From Capronia americana (taxonomy: Eukaryota; Ascomycota; Eurotiomycetes; Chaetothyriales; Herpotrichiellaceae), in assembly GCA_016110215.1 (NCBI GenBank), contig JADWQD010000018.1, positions 620,001-684,000 on the forward strand: DNA of 64,000 nt, in the 5' to 3' direction. Both the position numbers and the translations under genes were made by a program. Shown here in pieces: positions 10,170 through 21,437 of the stretch; the first letter of the stretch is position 1; each line of letters starts with the position of its first letter. The notes below the pieces were generated by a model, which saw nothing but the letters and a program-made list of their open reading frames with translations, searched no databases and had not been told where the DNA came from.

Positions 10170-11797
10170 ATGCCCAAGACATCTCCCTCCGACATGGAGG
10201 TGGGTCCCAAGGACGAATCTTGCAAGATAGCAAATTTCTCAACCACCGAAAGTCCAACCATCATCGCTACCGGCCATGTCCAGGAGCTGAGCCAAAAATT
10301 CAGTCTCTGGTCGCTTGCCGGGACCGGCATCCTGGTGGGCAACGTCTGGCCGGCGCTCGGTGGGTCGATCCTTGTTGCGATATACAATGGCGGCCCGCCG
10401 GGGGTGATTTACGAATTCATTGCCGCGTCGTGCTTCTATTTCGTCGTGGCTGCCTCCCTGGCGGAGCTGGCATCCGCGATGCCTTCGTCGGCTGGACCAT
10501 ACCTGTGGGCTTCGGTGACACCGGGGAAGCGGTATGGACCTGTCGTGGGCTTCTTCTCCGGTTACTGGAATGCATTGGCTTGGGTCTTTGCGGCTGCATC
10601 GATGAGTTCGATCAGTGGTATGTCAGAAATTTGCTCATGGACCGGAATGCCACGGCCCGCTGACGATATGGATTTTTGGCAGCCAACTTGATTGTGCACA
10701 TGTACGCCGTTTCACACGGCGCGTTCCGGGTCCACGCCTGGCATGTCTTCGTCACCTATTTGCTGGTTACCTGGATGGCTTGTGCAGTGGTCTGTCTCTT
10801 TGACAAATGGATGCCGATGCTGAACAAGGTGGGCATCTTTGTCACGGTTACGGGCTTGCTGGTCACCATCACCGTCTGCGCGGTCGGCCCTTCAAGGCAC
10901 GGTGGGCTCGGCCACGCCAGCAACGCCACGGTGTGGACAGGCTGGACTGCCGATATTGGTTATCCCGACGGATTCGCATTCGCGCTGGGCATGCTGAATG
11001 CCGCATACGCAATGGGTACGCCAGACTCGACCAGTCATCTGGCAGAAGAAATCCTCAATCCATCCATGAATGTTCCCAAAGCCATGGCAATGCAGTATGT
11101 CATCGGCTTTATCTCAGGGCTCGCATACCTGATCACCATCCTCTATGCCATCAACGATCTCGACGCACTCCTCGTGTCCGCCTACCCGATAGCCGAGATC
11201 TATCACCAGGCCACAGGCAGTTCATCCGGCACCATTGGTTTGCTCTTCTTGCTCCTGCTACCGACGCTGATCTGTGTCATCTCGGTATACCTGACATGTG
11301 GCCGTACCATATGGGCGCTGGCTCGCGATGGAGCGACGCCTTTCCCCAAGGCTCTCGGCAAGGTCGATCCCAAACTCAGGGTCCCCGCCATCGCGACGCT
11401 CACTTGCTGTGCACTGGCCAGCGTCATGGGTTGTATCTATGTTGGCAGCAGTACGGCCTTTAACGCATTTGTGGGCAGCTTTGTGCTAATGTCATCTTCA
11501 TCATACATTGCTTCGCTGCTCCCGCTTTTGCTGCGAGGCAGAAAGGGCATCCGATTTGGCTGTTTTCGCTTGAACAGTCTAGGTTTTCCCTTGAACGTCG
11601 TGTCTTGTGGTTACCTGATTACCTGGTTCATCATTTACTGCTTTCCATACAGTCTGCCAACATCCGCCAAGTCGATGAATTATTCCTGTCTGATCTGGGG
11701 TGGTTTGACAATCCTGATCGCGCTATGGTGGATTGTTCATGCGAGATACCACTATCCAGGCATATCGGTTCCAGCCTCGCAGGCAGCAGTGCTGTAA
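10170..11797 (+). CDS. APC-family amino acid/choline/GABA permease (Hnm1/Uga4 type)
   Basis: ATG at 10170. Exons 10170-10617 and 10683-11797, one 65-nt intron (GTATGT...GCAG), 520 aa. A hydrophilic N-terminus of about 50 residues is followed by roughly 12 hydrophobic segments. Family signatures include WSLAGTGILVGNVWPAL at the first helix, ELASAMPSSAGPYLW, and a GRTIWALARDGATPFP loop typical of the fungal amino acid/choline transporter branch. It should import a cationic or zwitterionic amine at the plasma membrane. Its neighbours are the agmatinase-like gene (divergent) and a Zn2Cys6 regulator (tail-to-tail, stops 7 bp apart). Substrate cannot be read from sequence; choline, GABA, amino acids or polyamines are possible. 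Confidence 0.85.
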
Positions 11798-11804
11798 GAA
11801 GATG

Positions 11805-13449
11805 TTAATATGGAAGAAGGTCGACATCATCGCTAGACTGTGGGAGGCCGCGATCATGTCGCCCCCATAACCTCTCCAACAATGTCTTGGCCGACAACAC
11901 ATTGCCCATACCAAAATTCATCCACAACGATCTCAAGAGAGTTTGAGTCTTCTGTCGGTCCTCGGGGCATGTTGACAAGCAGCCGGCCACAAAGAGTGGA
12001 GGCAGTGCCGCGACCCCTGGGCACGGACTGGTTTGGAAAGTCATGTGAGACAAACATCTCAGGATGACTTGCTTACTGTGTTCAATCATTTGATACGGTA
12101 CGGAAAGACATCCGCGGCGATATATCTGCAGGATTGCCATATGATGATAAGCTTCGTCGAGCAGCAAAAGGTCGTGATTAACGGGGGTGGAGGAGTTTCC
12201 GACGCTGCCTGATGACTCTTCCCTCTCTCCGAGTAAGGTCTGAACACGGTCAAAAAGCAGGTGAGCTTGATGGCTGGCCAATGAGTCGCAATTGAAATGT
12301 GGCGGGGAAGGGGGTTGATCGCAGACGAAATCCCCATTCTCGTTACTAGAAGTCGTATCCAGTCGGTTGATTTCCTCGAATACCGGTAATAGGCTACGGG
12401 AGAATCCGGCCAGGTCGTCAATGAAGGCCGGTCCTGCTGGCGAAATCTCGGAAACAGATACATAGCTCTCGTAACGTCCGGGTCCACAAGCCAACGCAAT
12501 AGCCTGCAGTGCTTGATACTTCCTCAGGAGTAGGACTCTTGTGGTAGAAAGATTCCTGTGTCGCCTTGTCCGTTGGGACTGCTGTATCCAAGCCGAAGCC
12601 CCTCGAAGGTGAGCTCTCCAAGACGTCGTACTCTGGGTCGGGGCGGCGATTTCAGCGAGGCACAAAATCAAAGTGGTAGCGAGAATCGCTTCGTTGCTTT
12701 CCGTCTCCTCGAGGCTCAGAGCCGAGCCAAGTTGTTGAAGACTTCTGCCACGCATGACCTCGAACTGATGACTTTGCCGGTCCACTCCCGAAGATCGGCG
12801 GTGGGCGGCAGCCAGAGCCGCTACCGCAGAGAGGACATGTGGCACTTCCGTGGCAATGGGCACGAAGGTCGAACATAAATCGTCTTGTATACCACGATGA
12901 CATGAGATTGACTTGGTCATACCATGAACGAAGTAGTCCAGCAGGTAACGCAGCTCGGGTGGTACAGAAGGTGTGATGTTGAGTAATGGAGCTGGCCTAT
13001 CGTCCGTGCAGGGCAGCAACAGCGCTGGTTCCTCGGCGGGCCCTAGACGCGGGGTTTTCGTGGCAGGTTGATCTTCTAACGAGCTTGGTCTCTGCTCCCG
13101 CGTCCGAAGATGTGGTGGTGTCGCTGGTGTGAGGGACTGACCATACACGAATTCGCGCGGCCTGGTCGTAGCTGCTTCCACATGAGCATGACGGTCTCCC
13201 AAGCCTTCCAGAGCACTTACCACCAGAGGTATGAATGCTCACGGTCGTAGCCCCAGCGTCGAGGCATTTTCCAAAGCGAGATTTCTTGAAAGGGCGGCCA
13301 CCCCAAGAGAACTTCCGGCCGTAGACACACTGCACCCCTACGCTGTCACAATAGGCGCACGTAGGCTTGATCTCGTTGCATTTTCGATGCCTGCGCCGAC
13401 ACTCATTGCAACCGGTGCGTGACCGGCGGGTTATTGCTCGCAGCTCCAT
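11805..13449 (-). CDS. Zn2Cys6 fungal-type transcription factor
   Basis: ATG at 13449. Exons 13449-13221 and 13171-11805, one 49-nt intron (GTAAGT...AGCAG), 531 aa. Residues 14-41 form the binuclear zinc cluster CNECRRRHRKCNEIKPTC-x2-C-x6-C, followed by a basic KKSR segment, so DNA binding is expected. The remainder is a helical regulatory region with an HRR/LAAAH-like middle region as in fungal-specific factors, with Ser/Pro-rich linkers at about 75-130. The gene lies between the permease and the MATE exporter; its promoter is shared with the MATE gene. Pathway-specific control of these neighbours is the natural hypothesis. Confidence 0.88.
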
Positions 13450-13982
13450 CCTCGTCCTAGCGGCTTATCCTAGAGTTACAGAGAGGGGCAAGAAAGAGAC
13501 GAAAGAAGGAAAAGTAGGCTACGCGCCGTGCCAGGAGATGCGCATATATCCTATATCAATGTGGGGTGCCGCGTATGTCTTGCAGTAAGTACATAGTAGG
13601 GATGATGACAGAAATAAAAGCCTCAATAAGCAGCGAAAAATTGACTTTAATAGTGTGCCTGTAGAGGGAACCATTGGTACGTGGAAGCCCTGCTTATCTA
13701 TTGTACCTTATTCCTTCCCCTACAAGTTTAGCGTGAGCAAAGTCCTTCTATCTCCATATCCACTGGTCTGCCGCATCGCCTTCAGGCTCAGCAGAGAGTA
13801 TCGCACAGATAGAAAGGAGAAATGCTGCGCTTACGACAAAATGGCGGCTGGCGCGGCCACAGATGGGTTTCGCCTGAAGATTGATAAAGAAGTACGCCGG
13901 GCAATTACTTGTCCGTGGGCGCTGGCAAACCTATATTTGCAACAGTGGCGTGAGTGCTATATGTCCTTCTATAATCGCAGTG
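13450..13982. other. Divergent promoter between Zn2Cys6 regulator and MATE exporter
   Basis: 533 bp between two divergent start codons. No gene seen. An in-frame extension of the MATE reading frame upstream of 13983 lacks an ATG. Confidence 0.5.
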
Positions 13983-15469
13983 ATGGCATCTCCCCAGACA
14001 CACGAGCGCGCACCACTCCTCCTTCGAAAACCTCTGTCGGCCGGCGATGGGGACACCTTCAACATAAAGAAGGAGCTTGTTCTGCTCGCTCGCAGGACAG
14101 CCCCTATTTGCGCGTCGTTCGCCCTCCAGAATATCGTTCAGGCCACAAGCGTTGTCATTGCTGGCACCATTGACCCTTTCGCGTTGGCAATTACATCATA
14201 TGGATTCATGTTCTTCTCCTGCACGGGTACGATGGTAGCTATTGGAGGAGCCACGGCGCTGGATACTTTGTGTGCCCAGGCACTCGATTCCGACGCGGCG
14301 CTTGAAGATGGCCAGGTCTTGGGGCTCTTGCTGAGACAATGTCTGCTTGTCCTTTTAACTCTATTTGGCACTCTGGTCATGCCTGTCTGGGTGATTTCTG
14401 GCCGCCTCTTCGAAGCTTTGGGTCAAGAGCCGGGTTTTGCGCAGGAGACGGGAAAATTCATGCTGATGATGCTACCCGCCGGCATGCTTCAGGTGCTGTC
14501 GGAATGCCTGAAAAAGTTTCTCCAGGTCCAAAATGGCAGCGATGCAGTGGGGTACATGACCTTTGTTGCGAGTGTGGTGGGAATTCTGAGCAATATTGCC
14601 CTTGTGTGGTGGACAAGTCTGGGGGTGTGGGCGGGCCCAGTCGCCTTCGGTCTCTATCAGGGCGTGGCCGTCATGTTGTTGCTTTGTTGGATCTGCATGG
14701 ACTCAACCATCCCGAAAAAGGGCCTGATCGCGACGGCCGGAGTCACCACAGGTCTCGCCCAGTCACTGTTCTATGCAATCACGGGGGTCTGTACCATTGC
14801 CACAGAATGGTGGTCGTTCGAGATACTGGCCATTATGGCAGCACGACTTCAGAAGGACTCGATTGGTGCTCAAGGAGTACGAGATACTCTCCACTCAGGT
14901 TTTGTTTCATCCGCTGACCCAATCTCCAGATATTGATGTCTTCTGACCTTCTCCTCACCACTGTCTCCCTCGGAATCAGTGTTGCCGCCAGTCACCGTAT
15001 TGGCAATCTTCTCGGTGCAGACCAAGGCCTCCAAGCCAAACGGACCACGGCGATTCCGTACTTGTTGTCGCTCATTGTCGGTGCCCTTGAATTCGCCATC
15101 ATCATGCTGGTGCGAAATCATTACGGTCGGATTTTCACCACCGACGGCGCCGTCATCAGGAAAGTGGCCGATGTGCTCCCTCTAATGGCAGTGTTTCAAG
15201 TTCTTGATCTCGCCAATGGTGGTGCCGGTGGCATTCTCCGCGGCGCGGGTCGAAATCATCTCTCTGGCGCATGCAACTTCATCGCTTACTATGGCATTGG
15301 TCTGACCACGGCTTGGTTTCTGTGCTTCCATCAAAGATTGGGACTGTTTGGACTTTGGGCAGGCATCATCTCGGGCAGTGCTGTCCTCTTGATACTTCAG
15401 ACCTTCTGTATCTGGTGCATTCGCTGGGACGAGCTGGGCAACAAGATCTCAAGGCGGTACGCCGATTAG
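13983..15469 (+). CDS. MATE-family multidrug/organic cation exporter
   Basis: The first in-frame ATG is at 13983. Exons 13983-14876 and 14930-15469, one 53-nt intron (GTACGA...CTCCAG), 477 aa. About 12 hydrophobic segments are visible. MATE signatures include FALQNIVQATSVVIAGTID in helix 1-2, GGATALDTLCAQALD in the first repeat, and GISVAASHRIGNLLGA plus NGGAGGILRGAGRN in the second. The family exports organic cations and drugs in exchange for H+ or Na+, at the plasma or vacuolar membrane. It is divergent from the Zn2Cys6 regulator. Eukaryotic MATE proteins are usually 450-550 aa, so it looks complete. Confidence 0.9.
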
Positions 15470-16121
15470 CGAGAGGTGGGATGTGTGCTGGCCTCCGTTA
15501 CAAAATTTGACAGATGTATCGGTGATTCTGTTCATTGCGAACCCAAGGTTTCTCAGGAAGACTCGAGGCGAGCTTGTAGTGGATTTGGTGGCCTTCAAAA
15601 TATAGCAATCTAGATCAAATACTCCAATCTAACCCTTAGGATGGTACGGCGTAAGGGTGGTAGGTTGATCATAGGTTGATCATATGAAGACTATTAGACG
15701 TTGAATAAATTCCTCTAGGTCTGAATCATTCTGGTCATCGTAGAATAAGTATGTCTTGATTGCATAAAGTATCCATGCTACTAAAGTGATGTGAATGACC
15801 GAGCCCACACCGCTCACAGAGGCTCGAGATCGAGGGAACAGACGTCCGCGTCAAGGAAAAGGTCGTCTCCCATCTGGCGCGAGGGATAGGTGTGACTCTG
15901 AGAAGATTCACGAGCGGTACCCTAGTCCCAAGGGAGGGGGAGCTCCGGGGCCGATTTACTTCTCTTGGCGTTGATGGCTTCCTCCGCACGCAGGCAGGCA
16001 CGCGGAAGATTCGACACCACTCTTCTTCTACCACCTCCTGTCACTTGGTGGAGCGCGATATAGGCTGCTCCAGCTCGCGGGCCTGCTTACAGTGAGTCTC
16101 TCCTCTCTACAGTCAGTCAAT
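15470..16121. other. Intergenic plus PRP3 5' leader
   Basis: 652 bp. An AGTGAGTC donor-like and CTCTACAG acceptor-like pair lies at about 16091-16112, just before the PRP3 ATG, so a tiny 5' UTR intron is possible but too short to be convincing. Two AGGTTGATCATA copies occur at about 15660-15682. Confidence 0.4.
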
Positions 16122-17873
16122 ATGGCAGACAGGGCGAGCAATGTGCTGAAAAGGCTTCACCCGGAAGACGATGACCTCGACAGCCAGAAACGCGCCAGGT
16201 CCAACAATGGCTCTCCTCGTCCCACCACTCCGTCGGCCTCGTCGGCCGCGCCTGGAGCAAAACCAGACATGAGCGCAGCGATCGCTGCGGCCAGAGCGAG
16301 GGCCGCGGAAATCAAGGCCAAAATGGCAGCGAACAAACTAGGAGCAGCGAGCTCGCCTGCGCAGACAGCGACCGCCTCGTCGACTCCGCCTTCAAGTGCC
16401 CTCGATCGCATTGCACAGCTGAAAGCTCGAGTGGCTGCTGCAACTGGGCAATCCGCGTCGCGTACAAATGCACCATCCTACACTCCCCCCGTCTACGCCG
16501 AGGACGCATCAAGACCACGAGGAGGGTTGAACATTGGTCTACATCCATCTCTACTTGCGGATGCGCAGCAGGATGTGCAGAGGGCCCAGAGTCGCACGCC
16601 CCAACCCAAGTTCGCGACAGCAATTGGCAACCGCAGGACCGATACACCTCAGCCAAAGGCACAACTTGACATCTCGGGACCGTCGCTAGAAGAGCTCAGA
16701 GACAACCCCTACTTCGATGAAAGCCTTGGGCCTCGAAGTGCGCTGGGGAAAGGTCGTCAGTCGCGGCAGCTGGTTTTCAACCAGAAGGGGAAGTACATCC
16801 AGCAGGCTGCGGCGCTCCGACGTCAGGCCCAACTCGAGGCGATGAAGAAGAGGATTGCCGAAAGAGCTAGGCAAGCTGGCCTCGAAGAAGATCTCGACAC
16901 GGAAAAAGCATTCCTTGTCCCGGCACCACCGGATTTGGAGTGGTGGGACGAAGGTCTAGTAAACGGCAAGAGCTACGACGCCATCTCCGATCCCGCAAAC
17001 CTCAAGATCGACACCCCGGACAGCATCATCACGATCTATATCCAACATCCGGTTCTCATCGAGCCGCCACAAGAGAAGAACAATCCGGCGCCGAAGCCCA
17101 TGTACCTGACCGCCAAAGAACAAGCCAAACTGCGCCGCCAACGGCGTAGAGCCGAACTCCAAGAACAACAAGCGAAAGTCCGCCTGGGTCTCGAGCCTCC
17201 ACCTCCACCGAAAGTGAAGAAGGGCAACCTGATGCGCGTCCTGGGCGAAGAGGCCGTCAAAGACCCCACCGCCGTAGAAGCCAGGGTGAATCGCGAGATC
17301 GCCGAGCGGCACCAGAAACACGTCGACGAGAACGAGAACCGCAAACTCACAAAGGAAGAGCGGGCCGAGAAACTGGCCAAACAACAAGCCGAAGATGCGG
17401 CCCGGGGCATCCACGTCCGAGTGTACAAGATTGACAGTCTCGCGAACGGCAAGCATAGGTACCAAGTGTCCATCAACGCCGAGCAGAACGCCCTCACCGG
17501 CGTCTGCATCATGCATCCGAAGCTGAACGTCGTGGTCGTCGAGGGCGGCGAGCACAGTATTCGCAACTACGACAAGTTGATGCAGAACCGCATCCACTGG
17601 ACCGAGATGGAGGCCCCTCGTTCCGTCGAGGAAGGCAACCGCGAGGCCCTGGCCAAGTGGCTCGACGCGTACGAAGAAGGGAGCAACGAGCTGAAAGACC
17701 TGAGTCTGAACAAATGTGAACTGGTATTCAAGGGCGAGGCCAAGCAGCGGAGCTTCCGGAAATGGCTTGGCGCGAGGGTGTGCGAGACGGATGCGCAAGC
17801 GAAGGATGTGTTGAGCCGGGCCAAGATGGAGAATTTCTGGGGACTCGCGAAAAGTTTTAAGAGGGACTTGTGA
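16122..17873 (+). CDS. PRP3: U4/U6 small nuclear ribonucleoprotein PRP3
   Basis: ATG at 16122, single exon, 583 aa. The N-terminus starts with LKRLHPEDDD and an Arg-rich nuclear-type segment, then an Ala-rich helical stretch (about 50-105). The PRP3 domain (about 190-410) holds LEELRDNPYFDESL, the basic RRQAQLEAMKKRIAERAR helix, and the PPDLEWWDE block. The C-terminal DUF1115-type domain (about 435-570) begins at HVRVYKIDSL and contains NRIHWTEM and CELVFKGEA. PRP3 is a core protein of the U4/U6 di-snRNP and U4/U6.U5 tri-snRNP, needed for spliceosome assembly. The fungal protein lacks the N-terminal PWI domain of the human protein. Convergent with the M28 peptidase gene. Confidence 0.95.
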   Translation: MADRASNVLKRLHPEDDDLDSQKRARSNNGSPRPTTPSASSAAPGAKPDMSAAIAAARARAAEIKAKMAANKLGAASSPAQTATASSTPPSSALDRIAQLKARVAAATGQSASRTNAPSYTPPVYAEDASRPRGGLNIGLHPSLLADAQQDVQRAQSRTPQPKFATAIGNRRTDTPQPKAQLDISGPSLEELRDNPYFDESLGPRSALGKGRQSRQLVFNQKGKYIQQAAALRRQAQLEAMKKRIAERARQAGLEEDLDTEKAFLVPAPPDLEWWDEGLVNGKSYDAISDPANLKIDTPDSIITIYIQHPVLIEPPQEKNNPAPKPMYLTAKEQAKLRRQRRRAELQEQQAKVRLGLEPPPPPKVKKGNLMRVLGEEAVKDPTAVEARVNREIAERHQKHVDENENRKLTKEERAEKLAKQQAEDAARGIHVRVYKIDSLANGKHRYQVSINAEQNALTGVCIMHPKLNVVVVEGGEHSIRNYDKLMQNRIHWTEMEAPRSVEEGNREALAKWLDAYEEGSNELKDLSLNKCELVFKGEAKQRSFRKWLGARVCETDAQAKDVLSRAKMENFWGLAKSFKRDL

Positions 17874-18391
17874 TGGCGGAGGAGAAGGAAGGAACCATTG
17901 GCTGTTTCTGGCATGCTGCGTGCGAGCACCAAAAGAAACAATCCGAATGCCTTGCTACGGAGCCCTGTTGCGTTGTCGAGAGTGCGTTCCTGTTGAACCC
18001 AGGCACAAATCTCCCATGGAACTTGCCTTGATCTGTTCAAGTGCCGTGGTGTCATGAAAGGTGCTAATAGATGATGTCGGAGCTCGCGGATAGTTCGCCA
18101 AGCTCAAGTACAAGGACACATATATTCAATCACAGTAGTAGCATACGTATCGACATGAAAGAACTCCCAGAGACCAGTTCTCCTCGCTGCTGTCCCACTC
18201 TTTTTATAACCACCTTCGCTTCATCCCGAGCTGTGCGCTCATTTTACTCCGTTCGCCTTGCTACTACTTCTGAGCGCGAAATGTCTACTGTAGATGAAAC
18301 ATCAGAGACGAACGACCACCACAACATCGCGGACTGCGGTGGAGACATTAATGGCTCTGCACATTGGCAGTTCTCGTCGTCCGCCTCTTCG
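17874..18391. other. Convergent 3' intergenic region
   Basis: 518 bp between the stop codons of PRP3 and the M28 peptidase. Should hold both 3' UTRs. A plus-strand open frame that enters the peptidase gene in antisense has no family resemblance. Confidence 0.5.
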
Positions 18392-20953
18392 CTAAGCATT
18401 CAACTTGGTCGCCGCATCCTTGATAATCGACGCGATGATCTCCACCTGGCCCTGAGCCTCGTCCCAGTTACCCACATCAATCATGTCCCGCACGCCCGGA
18501 AACGTAGCATCGTCGTATCCACTCCAGACCTGAGGCGCAAACACAACGTGTTTAAACTGCGTACGGTTCGCCAGCCCGCCGCCTTCTCGCAAATCCAATA
18601 GATTGGTTTCAAACTGTGCTAGGCGATCGTTGTGTTCGATTCGAGCCGCTCCCATCGCGTTGGACTCGAACCCACCGGATCCGAAGACGAAGTCCCGCCA
18701 CGATTGGTCGAAGTTGTGGAATTGTTGAGATTGTCGGGAGAGAAAGTCGGTTGCCTCTCGGAGGTGGGAGAGATCGAGGGATTTGCCATCGGCTTGGATT
18801 TTCACATATGCATCCAGCTCGTCGACGTACTTTGCAAGAGCTGATGCGTAGGAGGTGACCTGGAATGAGAGGAGGGGTTTATCGGCCAATTCGAGAATCA
18901 GAAGCGCCCAGATCTCCCCCATTGCTTTATGGTAATTCCAGTCTGGATCACCAAACTTTGCCATCCATTCGAAATTGTCGTAGCAAGAGTGATAAGGAAA
19001 TTTGTCACCTTTGAAGAACATGTCAATCGAGGATGTGCCGACTATGTCTTGAAATGCAACGAAGTCACTGCCAGCGCCGAGCCCTTCGATTTGGCGACCT
19101 TGCTCGTCCCAGATCTCGCGGATGGATCTTCCTGTCGAGGGATCACTGACACGGTTGATGACATGCATCAAGGGGTGCTCATATAATGGAGAGGCAGAGG
19201 CGCGGAAGTCAACGCCCGTCACGCCGACATCGACATTGAGATAGGCGATCCCATCCTCGCGTAGTTGGGGTTCACGGTTCTCGACGTATTCTGTGCTGCC
19301 GATGAGATTGTACTCCTCGCCGTCCCAACTTGCGAATTCGATTGTGCGGAGTGGTCGCCAGCCCAGCCGCCGCAGTTCACCAAGGACACGCACGATTTCC
19401 AGCATAATGGCGGTGCCACTACCCGGATCCGCGGCCCCAGTACACCAAGCATCGCGATGGTTTCCGACGATGATTTTCTTCTCGGGCTGTTCCCAGCCTG
19501 ACATCTTGCCGAGGACATTGTAAATGGGCTGCTTGGCCTCTTCATCTTGTATGTTTTTGAGGTTGACTTTGGGCGACTCCTGATTTCCGGTCCAGTATTC
19601 GACCTCAGGGACGCCTACCCAATCACCGGAGAATTGCTTGCCATGTCCCTTGAGCGCTTCTAGCAAGTGCTTCGCGTCGTTCCAAGAGATAGGGATGGAA
19701 GGGATCTTGTTGAGGCCGGGACTCTCGTCAGGCTTCAGTCGCTTCTTGTTGTCGGGAGTCGACGCCCAACCCGGAGTCAGCACATCTCCAACAACCCACG
19801 ACATGAGGCTAACAGCGCCTCTCTGAACAGCGTCTGCCGGCATGAACCGTCCGTCTGGAAAGGTGGGTCCTTGGACGAAGCCATCTTGCGCAGGATCGGA
19901 ATAGATGATACATCCAACCGCACCGGCCAGTTCTGCGGCTTTGACCTTCAGCGCCCTGTCGCCCTGGGTACCGTAGTACCGAACGAGTACCACCGCGTCT
20001 TTGACAGATATACCTTCGTCGTCAAGTCGCTGGAAATCCTCTCTCGATCCGTAATTGGCGTATATCAATGGTCCTGTCACGTCGCCTGACTTCGAATGAC
20101 CGTGAAACACCAGATCCTGCTCTTGATCCTCCTCGATCCTAGCCTCCCATTTCAGATCCTCTGGCTCGACAATCGCGACTCGCCTGCCGCCCTTCCGTGG
20201 GTAATTTAGATAGACTTCGTATCTCTCCATCTGGACATCCTCCAACTCGCCCGCTTTGAAAAGCTCCGCGACCCACTCACCCAGAACATAGTTCCCTTCG
20301 GTGCCTGCGACGTGTGGAAAATCGGTTATGTGCTCCAAATACTTCTGCATATGTCCATGATCGTTCATGTGATTTTGTACGAATACTCTGATGGACTCGG
20401 GATCGTACATCTGACCCATGCCCATCCGGTTTCTCCCAAATGATAAGACGTCCGAGGCTATAAGTACATAGAGAACCCCCATGATAAGGAAGACACCGAA
20501 TAGCCGCCCCAGGATAATGACGCGATTTGCCTCCAGCTCTTGGTAATTTATGCTCGGCCAACTTATGTTCGAGAGGTAGTTGCGGAAGGAAGGCAAGGAC
20601 AAGGAGGAAAAGGAGTTCGTGAAGCTGGAGAAGGACTTGGACAGGCGGTATCGTAGGAGGGATCGGTTCGAGGAGGAATCGCTGAGAGGGTCTTCGATGT
20701 CCATTTGCTGCATCTCGCGGCGGACCTCGAGATCCCCATCTTCCTCTATGCCGTCAAGAGAATCGAGGCTTGGTCGCGCCGACTCGACGGTTGGAGGGCG
20801 ATAGTTCCCCGCGGAGACAAGAAGACCTTGCCTTTCAGCATCGTCGCTGATCTCTTCCGGGCCCAGTCGCGACTGCGAGGAAGCGGGACGGGATGAAGTG
20901 GCCTCCTCGTAGGTGGGAATGGGCAGGTGTTCGTATTGCGCTTTCTCGCCCAT
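18392..20953 (-). CDS. M28 glutamate carboxypeptidase II/VPS70-like membrane peptidase
   Basis: The first in-frame ATG is at 20953; single exon, 853 aa. A long Ser/acidic cytosolic N-terminus with a PxYEE motif precedes one membrane segment at about 143-168 (type II). A protease-associated domain follows at about 270-400, then the M28 peptidase domain with zinc ligands in GNHRDAW (about 497), AADPGSG and DGEEYN (about 545), plus a YHSCYDN histidine further on. The C-terminus (about 720-853) is the transferrin-receptor-like dimerisation domain. Yeast VPS70 and human PSMA are relatives; the fungal protein probably acts in the endomembrane/vacuolar system. All expected metal ligands are present, so catalytic activity is likely. 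Confidence 0.92.
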   Translation of the reverse strand: MGEKAQYEHLPIPTYEEATSSRPASSQSRLGPEEISDDAERQGLLVSAGNYRPPTVESARPSLDSLDGIEEDGDLEVRREMQQMDIEDPLSDSSSNRSLLRYRLSKSFSSFTNSFSSLSLPSFRNYLSNISWPSINYQELEANRVIILGRLFGVFLIMGVLYVLIASDVLSFGRNRMGMGQMYDPESIRVFVQNHMNDHGHMQKYLEHITDFPHVAGTEGNYVLGEWVAELFKAGELEDVQMERYEVYLNYPRKGGRRVAIVEPEDLKWEARIEEDQEQDLVFHGHSKSGDVTGPLIYANYGSREDFQRLDDEGISVKDAVVLVRYYGTQGDRALKVKAAELAGAVGCIIYSDPAQDGFVQGPTFPDGRFMPADAVQRGAVSLMSWVVGDVLTPGWASTPDNKKRLKPDESPGLNKIPSIPISWNDAKHLLEALKGHGKQFSGDWVGVPEVEYWTGNQESPKVNLKNIQDEEAKQPIYNVLGKMSGWEQPEKKIIVGNHRDAWCTGAADPGSGTAIMLEIVRVLGELRRLGWRPLRTIEFASWDGEEYNLIGSTEYVENREPQLREDGIAYLNVDVGVTGVDFRASASPLYEHPLMHVINRVSDPSTGRSIREIWDEQGRQIEGLGAGSDFVAFQDIVGTSSIDMFFKGDKFPYHSCYDNFEWMAKFGDPDWNYHKAMGEIWALLILELADKPLLSFQVTSYASALAKYVDELDAYVKIQADGKSLDLSHLREATDFLSRQSQQFHNFDQSWRDFVFGSGGFESNAMGAARIEHNDRLAQFETNLLDLREGGGLANRTQFKHVVFAPQVWSGYDDATFPGVRDMIDVGNWDEAQGQVEIIASIIKDAATKLNA

Positions 20954-21437
20954 GGTTATCGTCGCTGAGGGTGGTGTCCCGAAGGACGCCACTGACTACC
21001 GCATTATCGCCGATTCATTCAAAGTAGGGTGTTGGTCGCGATGGTCATCGAGTCGACGTCGCAAACGACCCCAAGTTGCCTGTGAAATGTAACGGAGGTG
21101 GAGGGTTGCTGGGGTTGAGATCTGGACAATGACTGCGCCTCCCTAAGAGTCTCGGCCTCCCAGCGTTACGAATCCTCCAAGAGAAACTCCCCACTTGGAC
21201 ACGTTCCATCACCCGAGGTTCCGCATCCGATTGTGCTCACCCAGAACCGTCTTGCAAGCGTAAACATCTGTGACTGGACACTTGCATAAATGTGGTGCCA
21301 GAAGTTAGGTGAATATGATGCAGGACTGCGACTCCTACAGCAATGAAGATTCTGATACTGCATGAGAGAAACATCCGATGAATTCACTGCCACTACGGAC
21401 TGAGGAAGTACAGACAGATCTCGGTGCTACCCACATT
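20954..21437. other. Intergenic
   Basis: 484 bp holding the M28 peptidase promoter and the carboxylesterase 3' end. No further gene seen. Confidence 0.5.

Noticed and set aside
16091..16112. 5' UTR intron directly before the PRP3 start codon
   Set aside because: Donor- and acceptor-like strings are present but about 20 nt apart, too short for a spliceosomal intron.
18071..18601. Plus-strand open frame entering the M28 peptidase gene in antisense
   Set aside because: It overlaps a clear gene on the opposite strand and has no family resemblance.
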